NCBI RefSeq assembly: GCF_001577755.1
Contig: NZ_CP010776.1
Coordinates: 3,906,001 to 3,970,000 of the forward strand
Direction: 5' to 3'
Source: Rufibacter sp. DG15C
Lineage (GTDB): Bacteria > Bacteroidota > Bacteroidia > Cytophagales > Hymenobacteraceae
Length of the DNA: 64,000 nucleotides
Both the position numbers and the translations under genes were made by a program. Below the pieces are notes generated by a model. That model was given only the letters and a program-made list of their open reading frames with translations, ran no database searches and was not told the DNA's origin. Below, piece after piece: positions 43,217 through 52,566 of the stretch; positions within the stretch are counted from its first letter, which is position 1, and the number at the start of each line of letters is the position of its first letter.

Positions 43217-45064
43217 CTACTCTTCGGTTTCTGCTGCTTGCTCTTCCCCTTTGATCAAGGCAATGGCCTTCTGCAATAATTCGTCTTTGTTGGCTAGTAC
43301 GCCTTTTAAGGTGGGTTGCGCGGGTACGTTTAGTTTAATGCCTTGGCGCTGGGTGGCCGTATTGTTGGGATAGTAGATGGCATTGCCAGAGAAGGTGGCT
43401 TCATAGCCGCCGGGTAACGGAAACTTCTTCACATCCCCGTCGGCGCCGGCGGTCTGTTCTCCCAAGGTGATGCTGTTGGGGAAGAGACGCTGCAGGCTCA
43501 TGATGTTCCATTCCCCAATGCTGTGCGTGCGGCCGTTCACCAGTATAATCACTTTGCCATTGTAGACGGCCTCTTCTGGGGTAAGGGTAGCCGGGAAATA
43601 GACTTCGGGCTGGGTGAGCAAGCGGTAGGTGCCCAACTGGTATGGGTTTAACTGGTAGTAGCGCGCAAAGTAGTGGTTCTTCTTCCCGAACTTCTTATAC
43701 AGGTACTGGTACACAAAGTCACTATTGTCTGGCTCGCCGCGCATGTCAAAAATTATTCCCTTGGCCCTGGAGGCTTTGTTGAGCAACGAGTCCATGAGAA
43801 CGGCGTCTTCTTCTGGCGTCTCATCATTGATAAACCTATACGTGTCATCAATCTTAAAGTGCACAATGCCCTTGGCAGCATACGCCAGATTCTTGCTCTT
43901 CTTGGCCGTGGTGGTATGCTCTTTTTTGAAGAAGATGTCTATCAATTTGGCTTTGGCGGGCGTACTGGGGTTCATGAGCCTGAGGGTGGTGGAAACCTGC
44001 TCTTCGCCGCGGGTCAGGCGCACCTGCATTTTGTCATCCTCTGACCGGAACAACAGGTTATCACCCCACTCTCCTACCCTAGCCCATAAGGCTTGGTTGT
44101 TAGATACGGCCAAGACAGACTTAAGCGCGCTCACCCATTCCTCAATGGCTACGCTGTCCAGGGCCTCAATCACATCACCCCGCTTAATGTTGGATTGGCG
44201 GCAAAGCACGGGGTCAATGATAGCAGTTACAATGATTTTCTTTTCAGCTATGCGGTAGTCAAATGGCGGAAAGTAATGGTTTTTGAACAGCTTTTCGCGG
44301 TGGTGCAATTGCCTGAAAAACGAGAAAGCCTGCGTGTCATCTAGCCGCGCATTCACGGTCAGCAGCAACCGCTCATACTCCTGGCGGCTGTCGCATTTGG
44401 CAAACAGGGGGATGGCCTGCAGGATGACATCGTCCCAAGGCACATCCATGAGGTACTTGTATGGATAAAGGTAATCTACATAGGTCTTGAACTTGGCCAG
44501 GGCCAGCATTCTTAGCGGATAACTAAGATTCTCATGGGGTTTGCGCACATATTCCAGCTCGTGCGGCACGGTACCGCCATAAGGATTGTAACGCACATAG
44601 GTGTAATGGTGCTTACCACCGGTATAACGGCGCTCAAAGAGCTTCTCCAGGTGCTTCCTAATATCATTGTTCAGGTACTTGGATTTATGCCGCCAGCTAT
44701 CCTCCACGTTCTTCAACAAAAACGCTCCTTTGGGATTGTCTTCCTGGGGCTTGATCTTCTCTCCTTCGGGCAGTCCAATGCTTTGCAACATAGCTTTGAA
44801 GACCGCGTTGGCCTGCTTCTCTGTTTTAGCCGAGTCTACCTTGGGCAGGTACAGAAAAAACAGGGAATCGGCTTTCAGGCGACCTTCCGCCGAGGCCGGA
44901 TGGTAATACTTCACAAAGCCCCAGATGCGGTAAAAATTCAAATGCTTCTCTGTGTCTACTTCCAGACTATCCTGCGCCTGCGTTTTGTGAACACCAACTA
45001 AGCAGAAGCCCAGCAGTAATAGAAAAAGCACTCTTAAGGGTTTGAGGGAAAAACTTGCACTCAT
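43217..45064 (-). CDS. S41 family peptidase (tail-specific protease-like), secreted
   Basis: About 615 residues from the ATG at 45064, which opens a signal peptide (KPLRVLFLLLLGFCLVGVHK). The N-terminal domain (about 40-270) is helical and typical of Bacteroidota S41 proteins. A PDZ-like region (about 270-360) contains KRGDVIEALDSVAIEEW. The catalytic domain has GIIFDMRGEPDN, VIILVNGRTHSIGEW and TLGEQTAGADGDV. The usual nucleophile context is SxxE, here THSIGEW. It should act in the periplasm on protein tails or peptides. Confidence 0.87.
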   Translation of the reverse strand: MSASFSLKPLRVLFLLLLGFCLVGVHKTQAQDSLEVDTEKHLNFYRIWGFVKYYHPASAEGRLKADSLFFLYLPKVDSAKTEKQANAVFKAMLQSIGLPEGEKIKPQEDNPKGAFLLKNVEDSWRHKSKYLNNDIRKHLEKLFERRYTGGKHHYTYVRYNPYGGTVPHELEYVRKPHENLSYPLRMLALAKFKTYVDYLYPYKYLMDVPWDDVILQAIPLFAKCDSRQEYERLLLTVNARLDDTQAFSFFRQLHHREKLFKNHYFPPFDYRIAEKKIIVTAIIDPVLCRQSNIKRGDVIEALDSVAIEEWVSALKSVLAVSNNQALWARVGEWGDNLLFRSEDDKMQVRLTRGEEQVSTTLRLMNPSTPAKAKLIDIFFKKEHTTTAKKSKNLAYAAKGIVHFKIDDTYRFINDETPEEDAVLMDSLLNKASRAKGIIFDMRGEPDNSDFVYQYLYKKFGKKNHYFARYYQLNPYQLGTYRLLTQPEVYFPATLTPEEAVYNGKVIILVNGRTHSIGEWNIMSLQRLFPNSITLGEQTAGADGDVKKFPLPGGYEATFSGNAIYYPNNTATQRQGIKLNVPAQPTLKGVLANKDELLQKAIALIKGEEQAAETEE

Positions 45065-45306
45065 CTTGGTAGGGTACGCGTGTATCATGGGGATGGAAAA
45101 GGCCTAGGCGGTGAGCAGACGTAAATGCGTGTATAATTTGAACGGTCCAGTATTAATTCTAGCGTGCAGCTACCCGCCAATGTCTTAATATGATCACAAA
45201 CCATTAGCCGAACTCTATATTACGCGCTTGTACGACAAATCTACCATTAAGTGCCATTGCTGGATTATTTTCTTTCTGATGAAAAATATTTCAACGCGAA
45301 ATGCAT

Positions 45307-45346
45307 CCGTTTTTGGCCTATTTTCTGGAAAATACGCTAAAAACGG
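45307..45346. repeat. Dispersed intergenic palindrome, copy 18
   Basis: Left CCGTTTTTGGCCTATTTTC, loop TGG, right AAAATACGCTAAAAACGG. It lies between divergent genes (S41 and the small lipoprotein), in a 393-nt gap that otherwise holds only AT-rich promoter sequence. Confidence 0.85.
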
Positions 45347-45376
45347 GCACTGCTTTGTAACTAAGTTTAAAAGGAA

Positions 45377-45410
45377 TTTGTAAGCGGCAGTGGCTTTAGC
45401 ATTATATTTG
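45377..45410 (+). promoter_or_regulatory. Candidate promoter of the small lipoprotein
   Basis: TTTG at 45377 and the exact -7 element TATATTTG at 45403-45410, spaced 22 nt, about 48 nt before the ATG at 45458. Confidence 0.5.
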
Positions 45411-45457
45411 CAGTAGTGTTTCCTGTTTAATAGGTCACTTATTCTTAACCCCTACTC

Positions 45458-45799
45458 ATGACTCTTAGATCAATTACTCGTCTCACGTTCTTATTGGCCC
45501 TGATGGTGGCCTCTGTGGCGTGTTCAAGCAGCAGAAAAACAGGCAGCGTCACTTCCCGTTTTCCGGGTGGCGTAAAACGAGAAGGCTCTGAGCGTAGCTC
45601 GCGGTATCCAGACGGCTTCCCTATTCCACTGCCAGGCTCCTCAACATCATCTACCAAAGGCATGCCTCCGGGACAAGCCAAGAAAGTATACGGTGACAAG
45701 TCTGCCAAAGCGTATGCCCCTGGGCAGCAGAAGAAAAAACACAACGGACAAGGCAACGGAAAGAATAAAGGAAAAGGCAAGAAGGGCAAAAAGCACTAA
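45458..45799 (+). CDS. Small lipoprotein with polybasic tail
   Basis: A 113-residue protein with a lipoprotein signal (MTLRSITRLTFLLALMVASVAC). A Ser/Pro/Gly middle part (FPGGVKREGSERSSRYPDGF) contains a short PPGQAKK/APGQQKK direct repeat. The C-terminal 20-odd residues are nearly all Lys, Gly and Asn. The basic tail may bind nucleic acid, polysaccharide or peptidoglycan, but this is a guess. No family recognised. Confidence 0.72.
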   Translation: MTLRSITRLTFLLALMVASVACSSSRKTGSVTSRFPGGVKREGSERSSRYPDGFPIPLPGSSTSSTKGMPPGQAKKVYGDKSAKAYAPGQQKKKHNGQGNGKNKGKGKKGKKH

Positions 45800-45829
45800 G
45801 CTTACCTAATCTTCCATCTTAGAAGTACT

Positions 45830-45883
45830 AAAGCCCTTTGTTAGAATAGCCTGTTGCAGGTTTTGTCATAACAAAGGGCTTTT
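45830..45883 (+). terminator. Rho-independent terminator
   Basis: Arms AAAGCCCTTTGTTA and TAACAAAGGGCTTTT enclose a long interior, ending in five T, 30 nt after the lipoprotein stop. The gap to 46238 holds, besides this and copy 19, no convincing gene. Confidence 0.85.
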
Positions 45884-46163
45884 TATGTGATTGATATGTA
45901 GCGACTAATTTAAAATCTGGACGAAGGAATAGGCGCTTATCTATACTTTGTTTAGAAAGCTGGCTTTCAACACCATGCCGGTACGGTTCACGCGTCCTTC
46001 AATTTAGTCTGGGTCGTTTGTTCGTCTCCTGTTCTTTTCTTTGGTGCCTCTTTAAGGGTGAGCGTGGAGCATTTCGCTTTCAGGCCTTAGACATTTCTAA
46101 GTGCATACAAACAATTTGCGTTGCGTTTACTTGCCTAGCAATCCTGCTGGTCCCCATCAAGAA

Positions 46164-46219
46164 AATAGCCTCCGTTTTTGGCCTATTTCCTGGAAAGTAA
46201 GCCAAAAACGAAGACTATT
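46164..46219. repeat. Dispersed intergenic palindrome, copy 19
   Basis: Core 46173-46210 with left CGTTTTTGGCCTATTTCC and right GAAAGTAAGCCAAAAACG, plus imperfect outer arms AATAG and CTATT. It is convergent between the lipoprotein and PfpI genes. Confidence 0.85.
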
Positions 46220-46238
46220 CACCAATGCTCCCTACAAC

Positions 46239-46931
46239 TTAGGCTTGCTTATTTTCCTTTAAGAGAGAAATTAATTGACGGGCGGCTTCTTCTGAGGAGG
46301 CTGGGTTTTGTCCCGTAATCAGGAGACCGTCTTTGACCACATGCACGGCCCAGTCTTCTTTCTTGGAGTACTTACCGCCTTTGTTCTTCAGCTCATCTTC
46401 CAACAGGTAAGGGACTACCTGGGTTAGGCCCACTGCTTCTTCTTCGGTGTTCGTGAAACCAGTGACGTTTTTGTCCTTCACCAGCGCTTGGCCAGAGGCA
46501 TCTTTAGCATTGAGCAACACGGCCGGCGCATGGCACACGGCGGCTACCGGTTTGTTGCTATTCCAGAGGGTTTCTATGAGGTTAAGAGAAGCTTTATCAC
46601 TGTGCAAATCCCATAACGGGCCGTGCCCGCCTGGATAGAAGACGGCATCAAACTGGTCTGCTTGTACATCTGACAGCTTGCTGGTATTGACCAGTAGTTG
46701 CTGTAGTTCTTTGTCCTGCTTAAAACGTTTAGTGGCTTCGGTTTGATTTTCAGGGGCGTCGCTTTTGGGGTCAATGGGAGGCTGTCCGCCTTTAGGCGAA
46801 GCCAAAGTAATATCTGCGCCTGCTTCTTTAAAAACGTAGTAGGGGGCTGCAAATTCTTCTATCCAAAACCCGGTTTTCTCGCCGGTGTTTCCTAACTCGC
46901 TGTGCGAGGTCAATACCATTGCTATTTTCAT
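46239..46931 (-). CDS. DJ-1/PfpI family type 1 glutamine amidotransferase-like protein
   Basis: A 230-residue protein with Glu26 in GFWIEEFAAPYYVF and the nucleophile elbow AVCHAPAVLL (Cys133, His134), plus FYPGGHGPLWDL. This matches the Hsp31/YhbO-like DJ-1 clade, which acts on glyoxals or as a stress chaperone or deglycase (the deglycase activity is disputed). It is cytoplasmic. It starts 25 nt after the DsbA-like gene and probably forms a redox- or stress-linked pair with it. Confidence 0.9.
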   Translation of the reverse strand: MKIAMVLTSHSELGNTGEKTGFWIEEFAAPYYVFKEAGADITLASPKGGQPPIDPKSDAPENQTEATKRFKQDKELQQLLVNTSKLSDVQADQFDAVFYPGGHGPLWDLHSDKASLNLIETLWNSNKPVAAVCHAPAVLLNAKDASGQALVKDKNVTGFTNTEEEAVGLTQVVPYLLEDELKNKGGKYSKKEDWAVHVVKDGLLITGQNPASSEEAARQLISLLKENKQA

Positions 46932-46956
46932 ACTTTGCCTTTAAGGTTGATACTAG

Positions 46957-47655
46957 TTAATCGCAGACGCCGTCTGGGGTACAAGTGCCGCCGGTCACCT
47001 CGCCTAGAACGGTTGGAGGCTTTTCCTCTTCCCAAACCTTGTCCAATACTTCTTTGAACAACTCGGTAGGCTGGGCGCCAGAAACCGCATATTTGTTGTT
47101 GAACACGTAAAAAGGTACCCCGCGTACGCCCACTTGCTGTGCCCGAATGAAATCTTCCTGCACTTCTTGTAGGTAGGTCTGTTTGGTTAATGCTTCTTTG
47201 ATTTCTGGGCCATCCAACCCTATTTCTTCGCCCAATCTAACTAGCGTGTCTATGTCACCAATATTTTGACCTTGGGTGTAATAGGCGGCAAACAGGCGCT
47301 CTTTCATTTGGTCCTGCTTTTGGTGGGTTTTGGCCAGGTGTAGCAACTGGTGCGCCAGCAGGGTATTGTTGATGACGGCGTTGTCAAAGTCATATGTTAG
47401 GCCCACCTCCTTGGCCATCTCGGCCATTTGGTCGTTCATGCGCTTGCCGTCTGCCGTGGTGCCGCCTTTGCGTTTGCCCAAGTATTCGTGCACGCTCATG
47501 CCGGGCACATGCTTCATTTCTGGGTCCAGCTGGAAGCTTCGCCAAACCACTTCTACTTTATCCTTCGGCCCGAATTGCTCCAGCGCCTTCTCAAATTTAC
47601 GTTTGCCAATGTAACAGAAGGGACAAACCACATCTGACCATATTTCAACTTTCAT
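46957..47655 (-). CDS. DsbA family oxidoreductase (FrnE-like)
   Basis: A 232-residue thioredoxin-fold protein beginning MKVEIWSDVVCPFCYIGKRK, with the active site CPFC (Cys11, Cys14). A helical insert separates the halves, and a late cis-Pro loop reads GVRGVPFYVFNN. It has no signal peptide, so it is a cytoplasmic FrnE/2-hydroxychromene-isomerase-like enzyme rather than the periplasmic DsbA. It is the first gene of a two-gene unit with the PfpI protein. Confidence 0.9.
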   Translation of the reverse strand: MKVEIWSDVVCPFCYIGKRKFEKALEQFGPKDKVEVVWRSFQLDPEMKHVPGMSVHEYLGKRKGGTTADGKRMNDQMAEMAKEVGLTYDFDNAVINNTLLAHQLLHLAKTHQKQDQMKERLFAAYYTQGQNIGDIDTLVRLGEEIGLDGPEIKEALTKQTYLQEVQEDFIRAQQVGVRGVPFYVFNNKYAVSGAQPTELFKEVLDKVWEEEKPPTVLGEVTGGTCTPDGVCD

Positions 47656-47742
47656 ATATCTAGATATTTGGGTTTTAGAAGTAAGAAAGGGCCAATTATC
47701 AGGCTAATTTCTAGATGCTACCGTTTCTTTTATACTAAGTTA

Positions 47743-47804
47743 GGTATAGAATGTTTGATAACAGGCACCCTCCCGTGCGGTAGCCCAGTATGCTTTTCTA
47801 TACC
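47743..47804. other. Possible structured element with 9-bp inverted repeat
   Basis: GGTATAGAA and TTCTATACC enclose 44 nt that could hold small inner hairpins (TGTT/AACA and GCAC/GTGC). It lies in the 383-nt divergent gap between the DsbA-like and alcohol dehydrogenase genes. Function unknown. A tRNA is excluded. Confidence 0.3.
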
Positions 47805-48038
47805 ATAAGCCTGTTTTCTGCATCAGTATTTATACTAAAACTCAATTTCTAGTTCATCTTTTCACTTGTGATTAGGCTCCATCTCTTAAAGCGCGCCAAG
47901 CTTACTTTAAAAATTGGTTTGAAACTTTACAGGATTAGATAAGTACAAATAGCAGCGGTTTCTGACCTATCATCGTCGGCTTGCCCGTTTTTGTCAAAGT
48001 TCATTTTGTTTCACTAAAGCCACCAGAGGAGAATACAT

Positions 48039-49193
48039 ATGTTAGCTATGAATTACCGGGGACCTCTCCGGGTCCGGATTGACGAGAAGCCTATGCCCGA
48101 AATCCTGCATCCGCAGGACGCCATTGTTCGGGTAACCCGCTCATGTATCTGTGGGTCAGATTTACACCTTTACACCGGCAACGTGCCAGATACCCGCGTA
48201 GGCATGACCTTTGGCCATGAGTTTACTGGTATCATAGAAGAAGTTGGGCCAGAGGTGACCAAAGTAAAAGTGGGTGACCACGTGTTGGTGCCCTTCAATA
48301 TCTCCTGTGGTGAATGCGCTTTCTGTAAACAGGAACTGTACGGCAATTGCCATGAATCCAACTCCATGGCCACGGCGGTGGGCGCCATTTTTGGCTATTC
48401 GCATACGGCGGGTGGTTATGACGGCGGACAGGCAGAGTATGTGCGCGTACCCTACGCCAACGTAGGCCCAACCATCATCCCAGAGGGCATGGACCCAGAT
48501 GATGCCGTTCTCCTAACAGACGTAGTGCCGACTGGTTATCAAGCCGCCGAGATGGCTGGTATTCAAAAAGGCGACACAGTGGTGGTATTTGGAGCGGGCC
48601 CCATTGGGATTATGGCGGCCAAATGCGCTTGGTTATTTGGCGCGGGCCGCGTGATGATCATTGACAAATTAGAGTACCGCCTTGAGTTTGCCAAAAACTA
48701 CTCTCAGTGTGAGGCCTACAACTATGAATCCTTAGGCGATCCGGTGGTATTCATAAAGAAAGCTACGGATTGGATGGGCGCTGATGTGGTGATTGACGCC
48801 GTTGGGGCTGAGGCCACTGGTAATGCCCTGCAAACCATTACCGGTAGAAAGCTTCTCTTGCAGGCGGGCTCTGCCACTGCCTTGCATTGGGCCATCAACT
48901 CGGTTAAAAAAGGTGGTATCGTTTCTATTGTGGGTGTTTATGGTCCTACGGATAACCTAGTGCCAATTGGCAACGTGCTGAACAAGGGCTTGACCATTAG
49001 AGCCAATCAGGCTTCTGTGAAACGACTGTTGCCCAAATTGATTGAGCACGTGCAGGCCGGTAGGTTAAACCCTAAAGGTTTGATCACGCACCGCATTCCG
49101 TTAGAAGAAGTGTCTGAGGCGTACCGAATGTTCTCTCAGAAACTGGATGGTTGCATAAAACCAATCCTTATTCCACCAAGAGCTAATGTCTAA
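48039..49193 (+). CDS. Zinc-dependent alcohol dehydrogenase
   Basis: A 384-residue medium-chain dehydrogenase. Catalytic zinc ligands lie near SCICGSDLH and GHEFTGIIEEVG. The structural zinc loop is CGECAFCKQELYGNC, and the NAD(P) site is FGAGPIGIMAAK. It is long for the family and lacks glutathione-dependent features. It resembles the glutathione-independent formaldehyde/alcohol dehydrogenase cluster. A strong Shine-Dalgarno-like AGAGGAG lies 8 nt before the ATG. The small gene 13 nt downstream is probably co-transcribed. Confidence 0.93.
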   Translation: MLAMNYRGPLRVRIDEKPMPEILHPQDAIVRVTRSCICGSDLHLYTGNVPDTRVGMTFGHEFTGIIEEVGPEVTKVKVGDHVLVPFNISCGECAFCKQELYGNCHESNSMATAVGAIFGYSHTAGGYDGGQAEYVRVPYANVGPTIIPEGMDPDDAVLLTDVVPTGYQAAEMAGIQKGDTVVVFGAGPIGIMAAKCAWLFGAGRVMIIDKLEYRLEFAKNYSQCEAYNYESLGDPVVFIKKATDWMGADVVIDAVGAEATGNALQTITGRKLLLQAGSATALHWAINSVKKGGIVSIVGVYGPTDNLVPIGNVLNKGLTIRANQASVKRLLPKLIEHVQAGRLNPKGLITHRIPLEEVSEAYRMFSQKLDGCIKPILIPPRANV

Positions 49194-49206
49194 AGCATAA
49201 CATATT

Positions 49207-49716
49207 ATGGAAAATACAACTAGAGATTATTCTCACATCAATGGCTGGGGCATTGACGCAGACCCAAAGAATGACCCCACGTACCCCATGAAAAAGCGCA
49301 CCAATGAGGAGCACCGCGGGTATAGCTGGAAACGACCAACGCAACAAGCCGAAACGGTGGAGATTCTGCAATCCATTGAGCGACCTAACCTCACGGCGGT
49401 TTTTGGAACGTCTACTCCACCCTCTGGATTGAGCGGTATGATTAGACGCATGGCCTTTAAATACAGCGAGAACGTGTACCCGCATTGGTTACCCTTGTTG
49501 CTGGCAGACCGCGTGAACGTGGTGGAAGGCTTCATTGAAGATTTCAAGAACGGAAAAGTGCCTAACATCTTCGCAGAGAAGGGCATGAAAGCCGATTTAC
49601 AACACGACCGTGCCGGCCTTATCAAGAAAGCCGTGATAGGCGGTTTATTGATTGGTGGAATTGTGGCTTTTATGGCTGGCAAAAACAGCAGCAAATCCCG
49701 CAAATTAGATTACTAG
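49207..49716 (+). CDS. Conserved-looking protein with C-terminal membrane segment
   Basis: A 169-residue protein. It starts HINGWGIDADPKNDPTYPMK, has a Trp/Pro-rich middle (RGYSWKRPTQQAETVEIL), and a C-terminal hydrophobic helix (AVIGGLLIGGIVAFMAG) followed by basic residues, so it is probably membrane-tethered. It lies 13 nt after the dehydrogenase gene, in an apparent operon, and may anchor or assist it. I do not recognise the family. Confidence 0.7.
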   Translation: MENTTRDYSHINGWGIDADPKNDPTYPMKKRTNEEHRGYSWKRPTQQAETVEILQSIERPNLTAVFGTSTPPSGLSGMIRRMAFKYSENVYPHWLPLLLADRVNVVEGFIEDFKNGKVPNIFAEKGMKADLQHDRAGLIKKAVIGGLLIGGIVAFMAGKNSSKSRKLDY

Positions 49717-49733
49717 ATTTAGTCTACATTCAT

Positions 49734-49773
49734 AAAAACGCCTGATGGGTACTATCCAGTCAGGCGTTTTTTT
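49734..49773 (+). terminator. Convergent terminator
   Basis: Stem AAAAACGCCTGA/TCAGGCGTTTTT with a loop of about 15 nt and T residues on both sides, serving the plus operon and possibly the SLC13 gene. Confidence 0.88.
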
Positions 49774-49807
49774 ATGATATTCTCTCTAAAGTCTGGTTCT
49801 TAAAGCC

Positions 49808-51154
49808 TTACCTAAATAGAAAATAGAACATTGCCGTCAAAATGATGGAAAAGGTGATATTCAAAACCAGTCCTGCTTTCATCATGTCCTGCTGCGGCAC
49901 ATATCCTGAGGAAAAAACCAAGGCATTGGGGGGCGTGCCCACGGGCATCATAAAACCATACGTTGCGGCAATGGTAGCTGGAAGCACCAACAACATCGGG
50001 TTGATCTGCATCTGAGTGGCCATGGTGTACAAAATTGGCAGAATTAGCGCCGCACTGGCCGTATTGCTCATAAACTCAGTTAGCAGAATGCTAAACAGCA
50101 CAATAATCCAAAGAAACACGATGAGCGGAATGAAATCGATCAATTCTGACACTTGCCCTACCATTAACGCACCCAATCCACTTTTATCAATCAACATACC
50201 CAAGGTAAGCCCGCCCCCGAAAAGCAAAAGCACTTCCCATTGAATGCTGTTAAGGATTTCCTCCCACGTTAAAGTGCCGGTCACAAACACCAGGAAAACA
50301 GCGATGACTGCCACCAAAGAGCTAAAGTTGTCTGCAATGTGGAAGATAGGTGCCAAATTAGCCTCAAGCAACCAAAGCAGGACTACAGCGCTAAAAATGG
50401 CACTCAAAACATAAAGAGGTTTACTACTTACTGGAAGTTCCTTCATATCAATCATCCGCAAGGTCCTGTCTGGCTTAAAATACAAGGTCAGCACTATGAC
50501 CATTAACGGAAAGGTGCACAGAAAGACAGGAACGCCATACATAAGCCATTCAGAGAAGGAAATCTTGAGCAAAGCCCCTCCAATGGCATTGGGCGGGCTC
50601 CCGATCAAGGTAGTAATGCCTCCAATATTTGCGGAGTAGGCAATGCCCAACATCAAGAACTTTGACTCTGGTGACACTTTCTGCTTTTCTACCAATACCA
50701 GCATGCCCAAGCCTAAAGGAAGCATTATGGCGGCACAAGATGTATTGCTCACCCACCAGGAAACCAAGGCCGTTGCCAGCATTAAGAGTACAGATGACCT
50801 ATAAAAATTTCCTTTGGCCAGTTTGGTAAGTTTTTGGGCCAGCAATTTGTCTAAAGCGTGCCTGGACAAAGCCCCCGCCAAGACAAAACCTCCCATAAAC
50901 AAGAAAATCACCGGGTTGGCAAATTCCTTGAATGCCTCTTTAGGAGAACATAGCTGCAATAATACCGCTATCACCGGCACCAACAGAGCAGTTAGGGAGA
51001 GCGGAATAGCCTCCGTAATCCATAACAAGGCTACAAATACCAACAGTGCTAAGGCTTTTTGCGCATCGGGCTGCTCCAGTACCGGAAAATATAGGATCGC
51101 GCAGAATAATAGCAAGGCAATGAAAAACGCTGGAAAGTGAATCTTCTTCTCCAT
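49808..51154 (-). CDS. SLC13/DASS family divalent anion:sodium symporter
   Basis: A 448-residue inner-membrane transporter with 10-12 hydrophobic segments. It has the family signatures SNTSCAAIMLPLG (N-terminal half) and SNTASAALILPIL in the second repeat, the two SNT motifs that bind sodium and substrate. It is expected to import dicarboxylates, such as succinate or malate, or sulfate. It stands alone. Confidence 0.93.
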   Translation of the reverse strand: MEKKIHFPAFFIALLLFCAILYFPVLEQPDAQKALALLVFVALLWITEAIPLSLTALLVPVIAVLLQLCSPKEAFKEFANPVIFLFMGGFVLAGALSRHALDKLLAQKLTKLAKGNFYRSSVLLMLATALVSWWVSNTSCAAIMLPLGLGMLVLVEKQKVSPESKFLMLGIAYSANIGGITTLIGSPPNAIGGALLKISFSEWLMYGVPVFLCTFPLMVIVLTLYFKPDRTLRMIDMKELPVSSKPLYVLSAIFSAVVLLWLLEANLAPIFHIADNFSSLVAVIAVFLVFVTGTLTWEEILNSIQWEVLLLFGGGLTLGMLIDKSGLGALMVGQVSELIDFIPLIVFLWIIVLFSILLTEFMSNTASAALILPILYTMATQMQINPMLLVLPATIAATYGFMMPVGTPPNALVFSSGYVPQQDMMKAGLVLNITFSIILTAMFYFLFR

Positions 51155-51268
51155 TGCGATTGCTATAACTTAGTGGACAGGCTTAGCTTAAATAGAAAGG
51201 TTTAAACTATTAATCCTTTACATGTATGACCCGATGAATCATTTAACTTTTACGGCATAGTAAAAAAA

Positions 51269-51297
51269 CGGCTGCCAGTTCATAAAACTGGCAGCCG
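51269..51297 (-). terminator. Terminator of the PepSY-like protein gene
   Basis: Stem CGGCTGCCAGTT/AACTGGCAGCCG with a 5-nt loop. The minus strand continues into T-rich sequence after the stem. Confidence 0.82.
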
Positions 51298-51385
51298 CTA
51301 TTGATTTATATAGGTGGTAAAAAAGCATACATCTTTCTAATATGGTAGGTATATGCCTTTCATAACTACATGGATGGATTGGTTA

Positions 51386-51901
51386 TTAAATTACTTCACC
51401 CTTTTCATTCATTTTCACTTTCATGCGCTTGTCTCCTTTTTCAAGTAAAAGCTTATAAGTCTTAGTAGTACCTTTCCGATCATGGAAATTTACTAAGTAC
51501 ACGTCCTCTGCTATGCGCCAACCGGGATATTTCTGCAACGCAGACTGTCCAACTGCTTTTGGCAAGACGGTGTTTTTAAACTTTTCGGCAGTGCGCAATA
51601 GCTTACCTTCACTGTCATAGGCCGCTAATATTTTGCCCTCAGGCAGCTCAAATGTGACTAGATAGGTGTTGTATTCGTCTTCAAAGTATTTAGGATCTTT
51701 CACATCAAAGACGGCAGCCTCTTGCTGTAAACGTCTTACTGGTTCAGCTACTTCTTTATTATCTACAGAACTTAGGTACTTATAATTAACTGCACCTACT
51801 TTTACTTCAGGGAAGACAATTTGTCCATAACTGAATGACGGAAAACCGAAGATAATGGCGGCAAGGGTGGCAATCACAACTAAAATTTTAGACCGTTTCA
51901 T
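51386..51901 (-). CDS. Secreted PepSY-like beta-lactamase-inhibitor-like protein
   Basis: A 171-residue protein with a signal peptide (KILVVIATLAAIIFGFPSFS, ending SYGQ). The mature part has YLVTFELPEGKILAAYDSEGKLLRTAEKF and YPGWRIAEDVYLVNFHDRKG, the pattern of the PepSY-like (DUF2874) proteins of Bacteroidota. It is periplasmic. Function unknown, possibly metal or protein binding. It stands alone. Confidence 0.75.
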   Translation of the reverse strand: MKRSKILVVIATLAAIIFGFPSFSYGQIVFPEVKVGAVNYKYLSSVDNKEVAEPVRRLQQEAAVFDVKDPKYFEDEYNTYLVTFELPEGKILAAYDSEGKLLRTAEKFKNTVLPKAVGQSALQKYPGWRIAEDVYLVNFHDRKGTTKTYKLLLEKGDKRMKVKMNEKGEVI

Positions 51902-52566
51902 GGCTTTAAATTTTAAATTACATAGGATATAGGTAGGATGTCATTCATAAACTGAACATTAAAATTCAGCAAGAGCAAGCGTTCTGTCAGGGATACAGAT
52001 ACAATTGCCAATTCAATCAAAGCTTCTGTTTTGAACAGCTATTGGGGCCAAGCAAGACAACCCAATTACTGCCAGTTTAGAAAAATTGACGAATGTTAGA
52101 CCAATTACCGCATCAACCCAATTAGGGCAAGGGAATTGAAAGATTGGATGGAACCTACGCGCTAAGAACAAGCGGTAGAACAATGTTAAGAAAAGGAAAT
52201 GCTCCTTTTTTGAAACTCACAAGGAAACTACTTTCAGCCTTCATGCACTTAAAGCAATTTTCCCTGTCACTGGCATTCTTTTCACTCCAGATCTTACATC
52301 AAAGACATAAAATCCCTTTCAAAGCTGAAACCACTAAAGCTATTTATCTCTAGAAGTACCTAGCGGTCTCATTTCTTTCTTATACGTATTTTACGCATAA
52401 TTGATAGTACTTTTTACTAAATTTTCTATAACACTTGTGTACTAGGGGTTCTAGGAGCATCCTATTATAAGCTTATCTAACATCATATGAATATGATCAC
52501 CGCAACAAACAATAATGAGTCATTTATAAAGGAGCATCTTGATTAGTTTTGGACTTTATTAATCAT
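51902..52566. other. Long intergenic region without a supported gene
   Basis: AT-rich DNA between the PepSY-like gene and the dnaB terminator/repeat region. A 69-codon plus-strand frame at 52144 lacks family resemblance and is not called. I see no RNA gene, repeat or mobile element. Confidence 0.6.

Noticed and set aside
46018-46200. 60-codon plus frame between the lipoprotein and PfpI genes
   Set aside because: It runs into repeat copy 19 and has no homology. Its hydrophobic composition is probably chance.
47743-47804. A tRNA gene in the structured element
   Set aside because: The 9-bp stem is not followed by the usual T-loop and acceptor features on either strand.
52144-52353. 69-codon plus frame in the long gap before dnaB
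   Set aside because: No domain, no clear ribosome site and no conserved-looking pattern, so it is left as intergenic.
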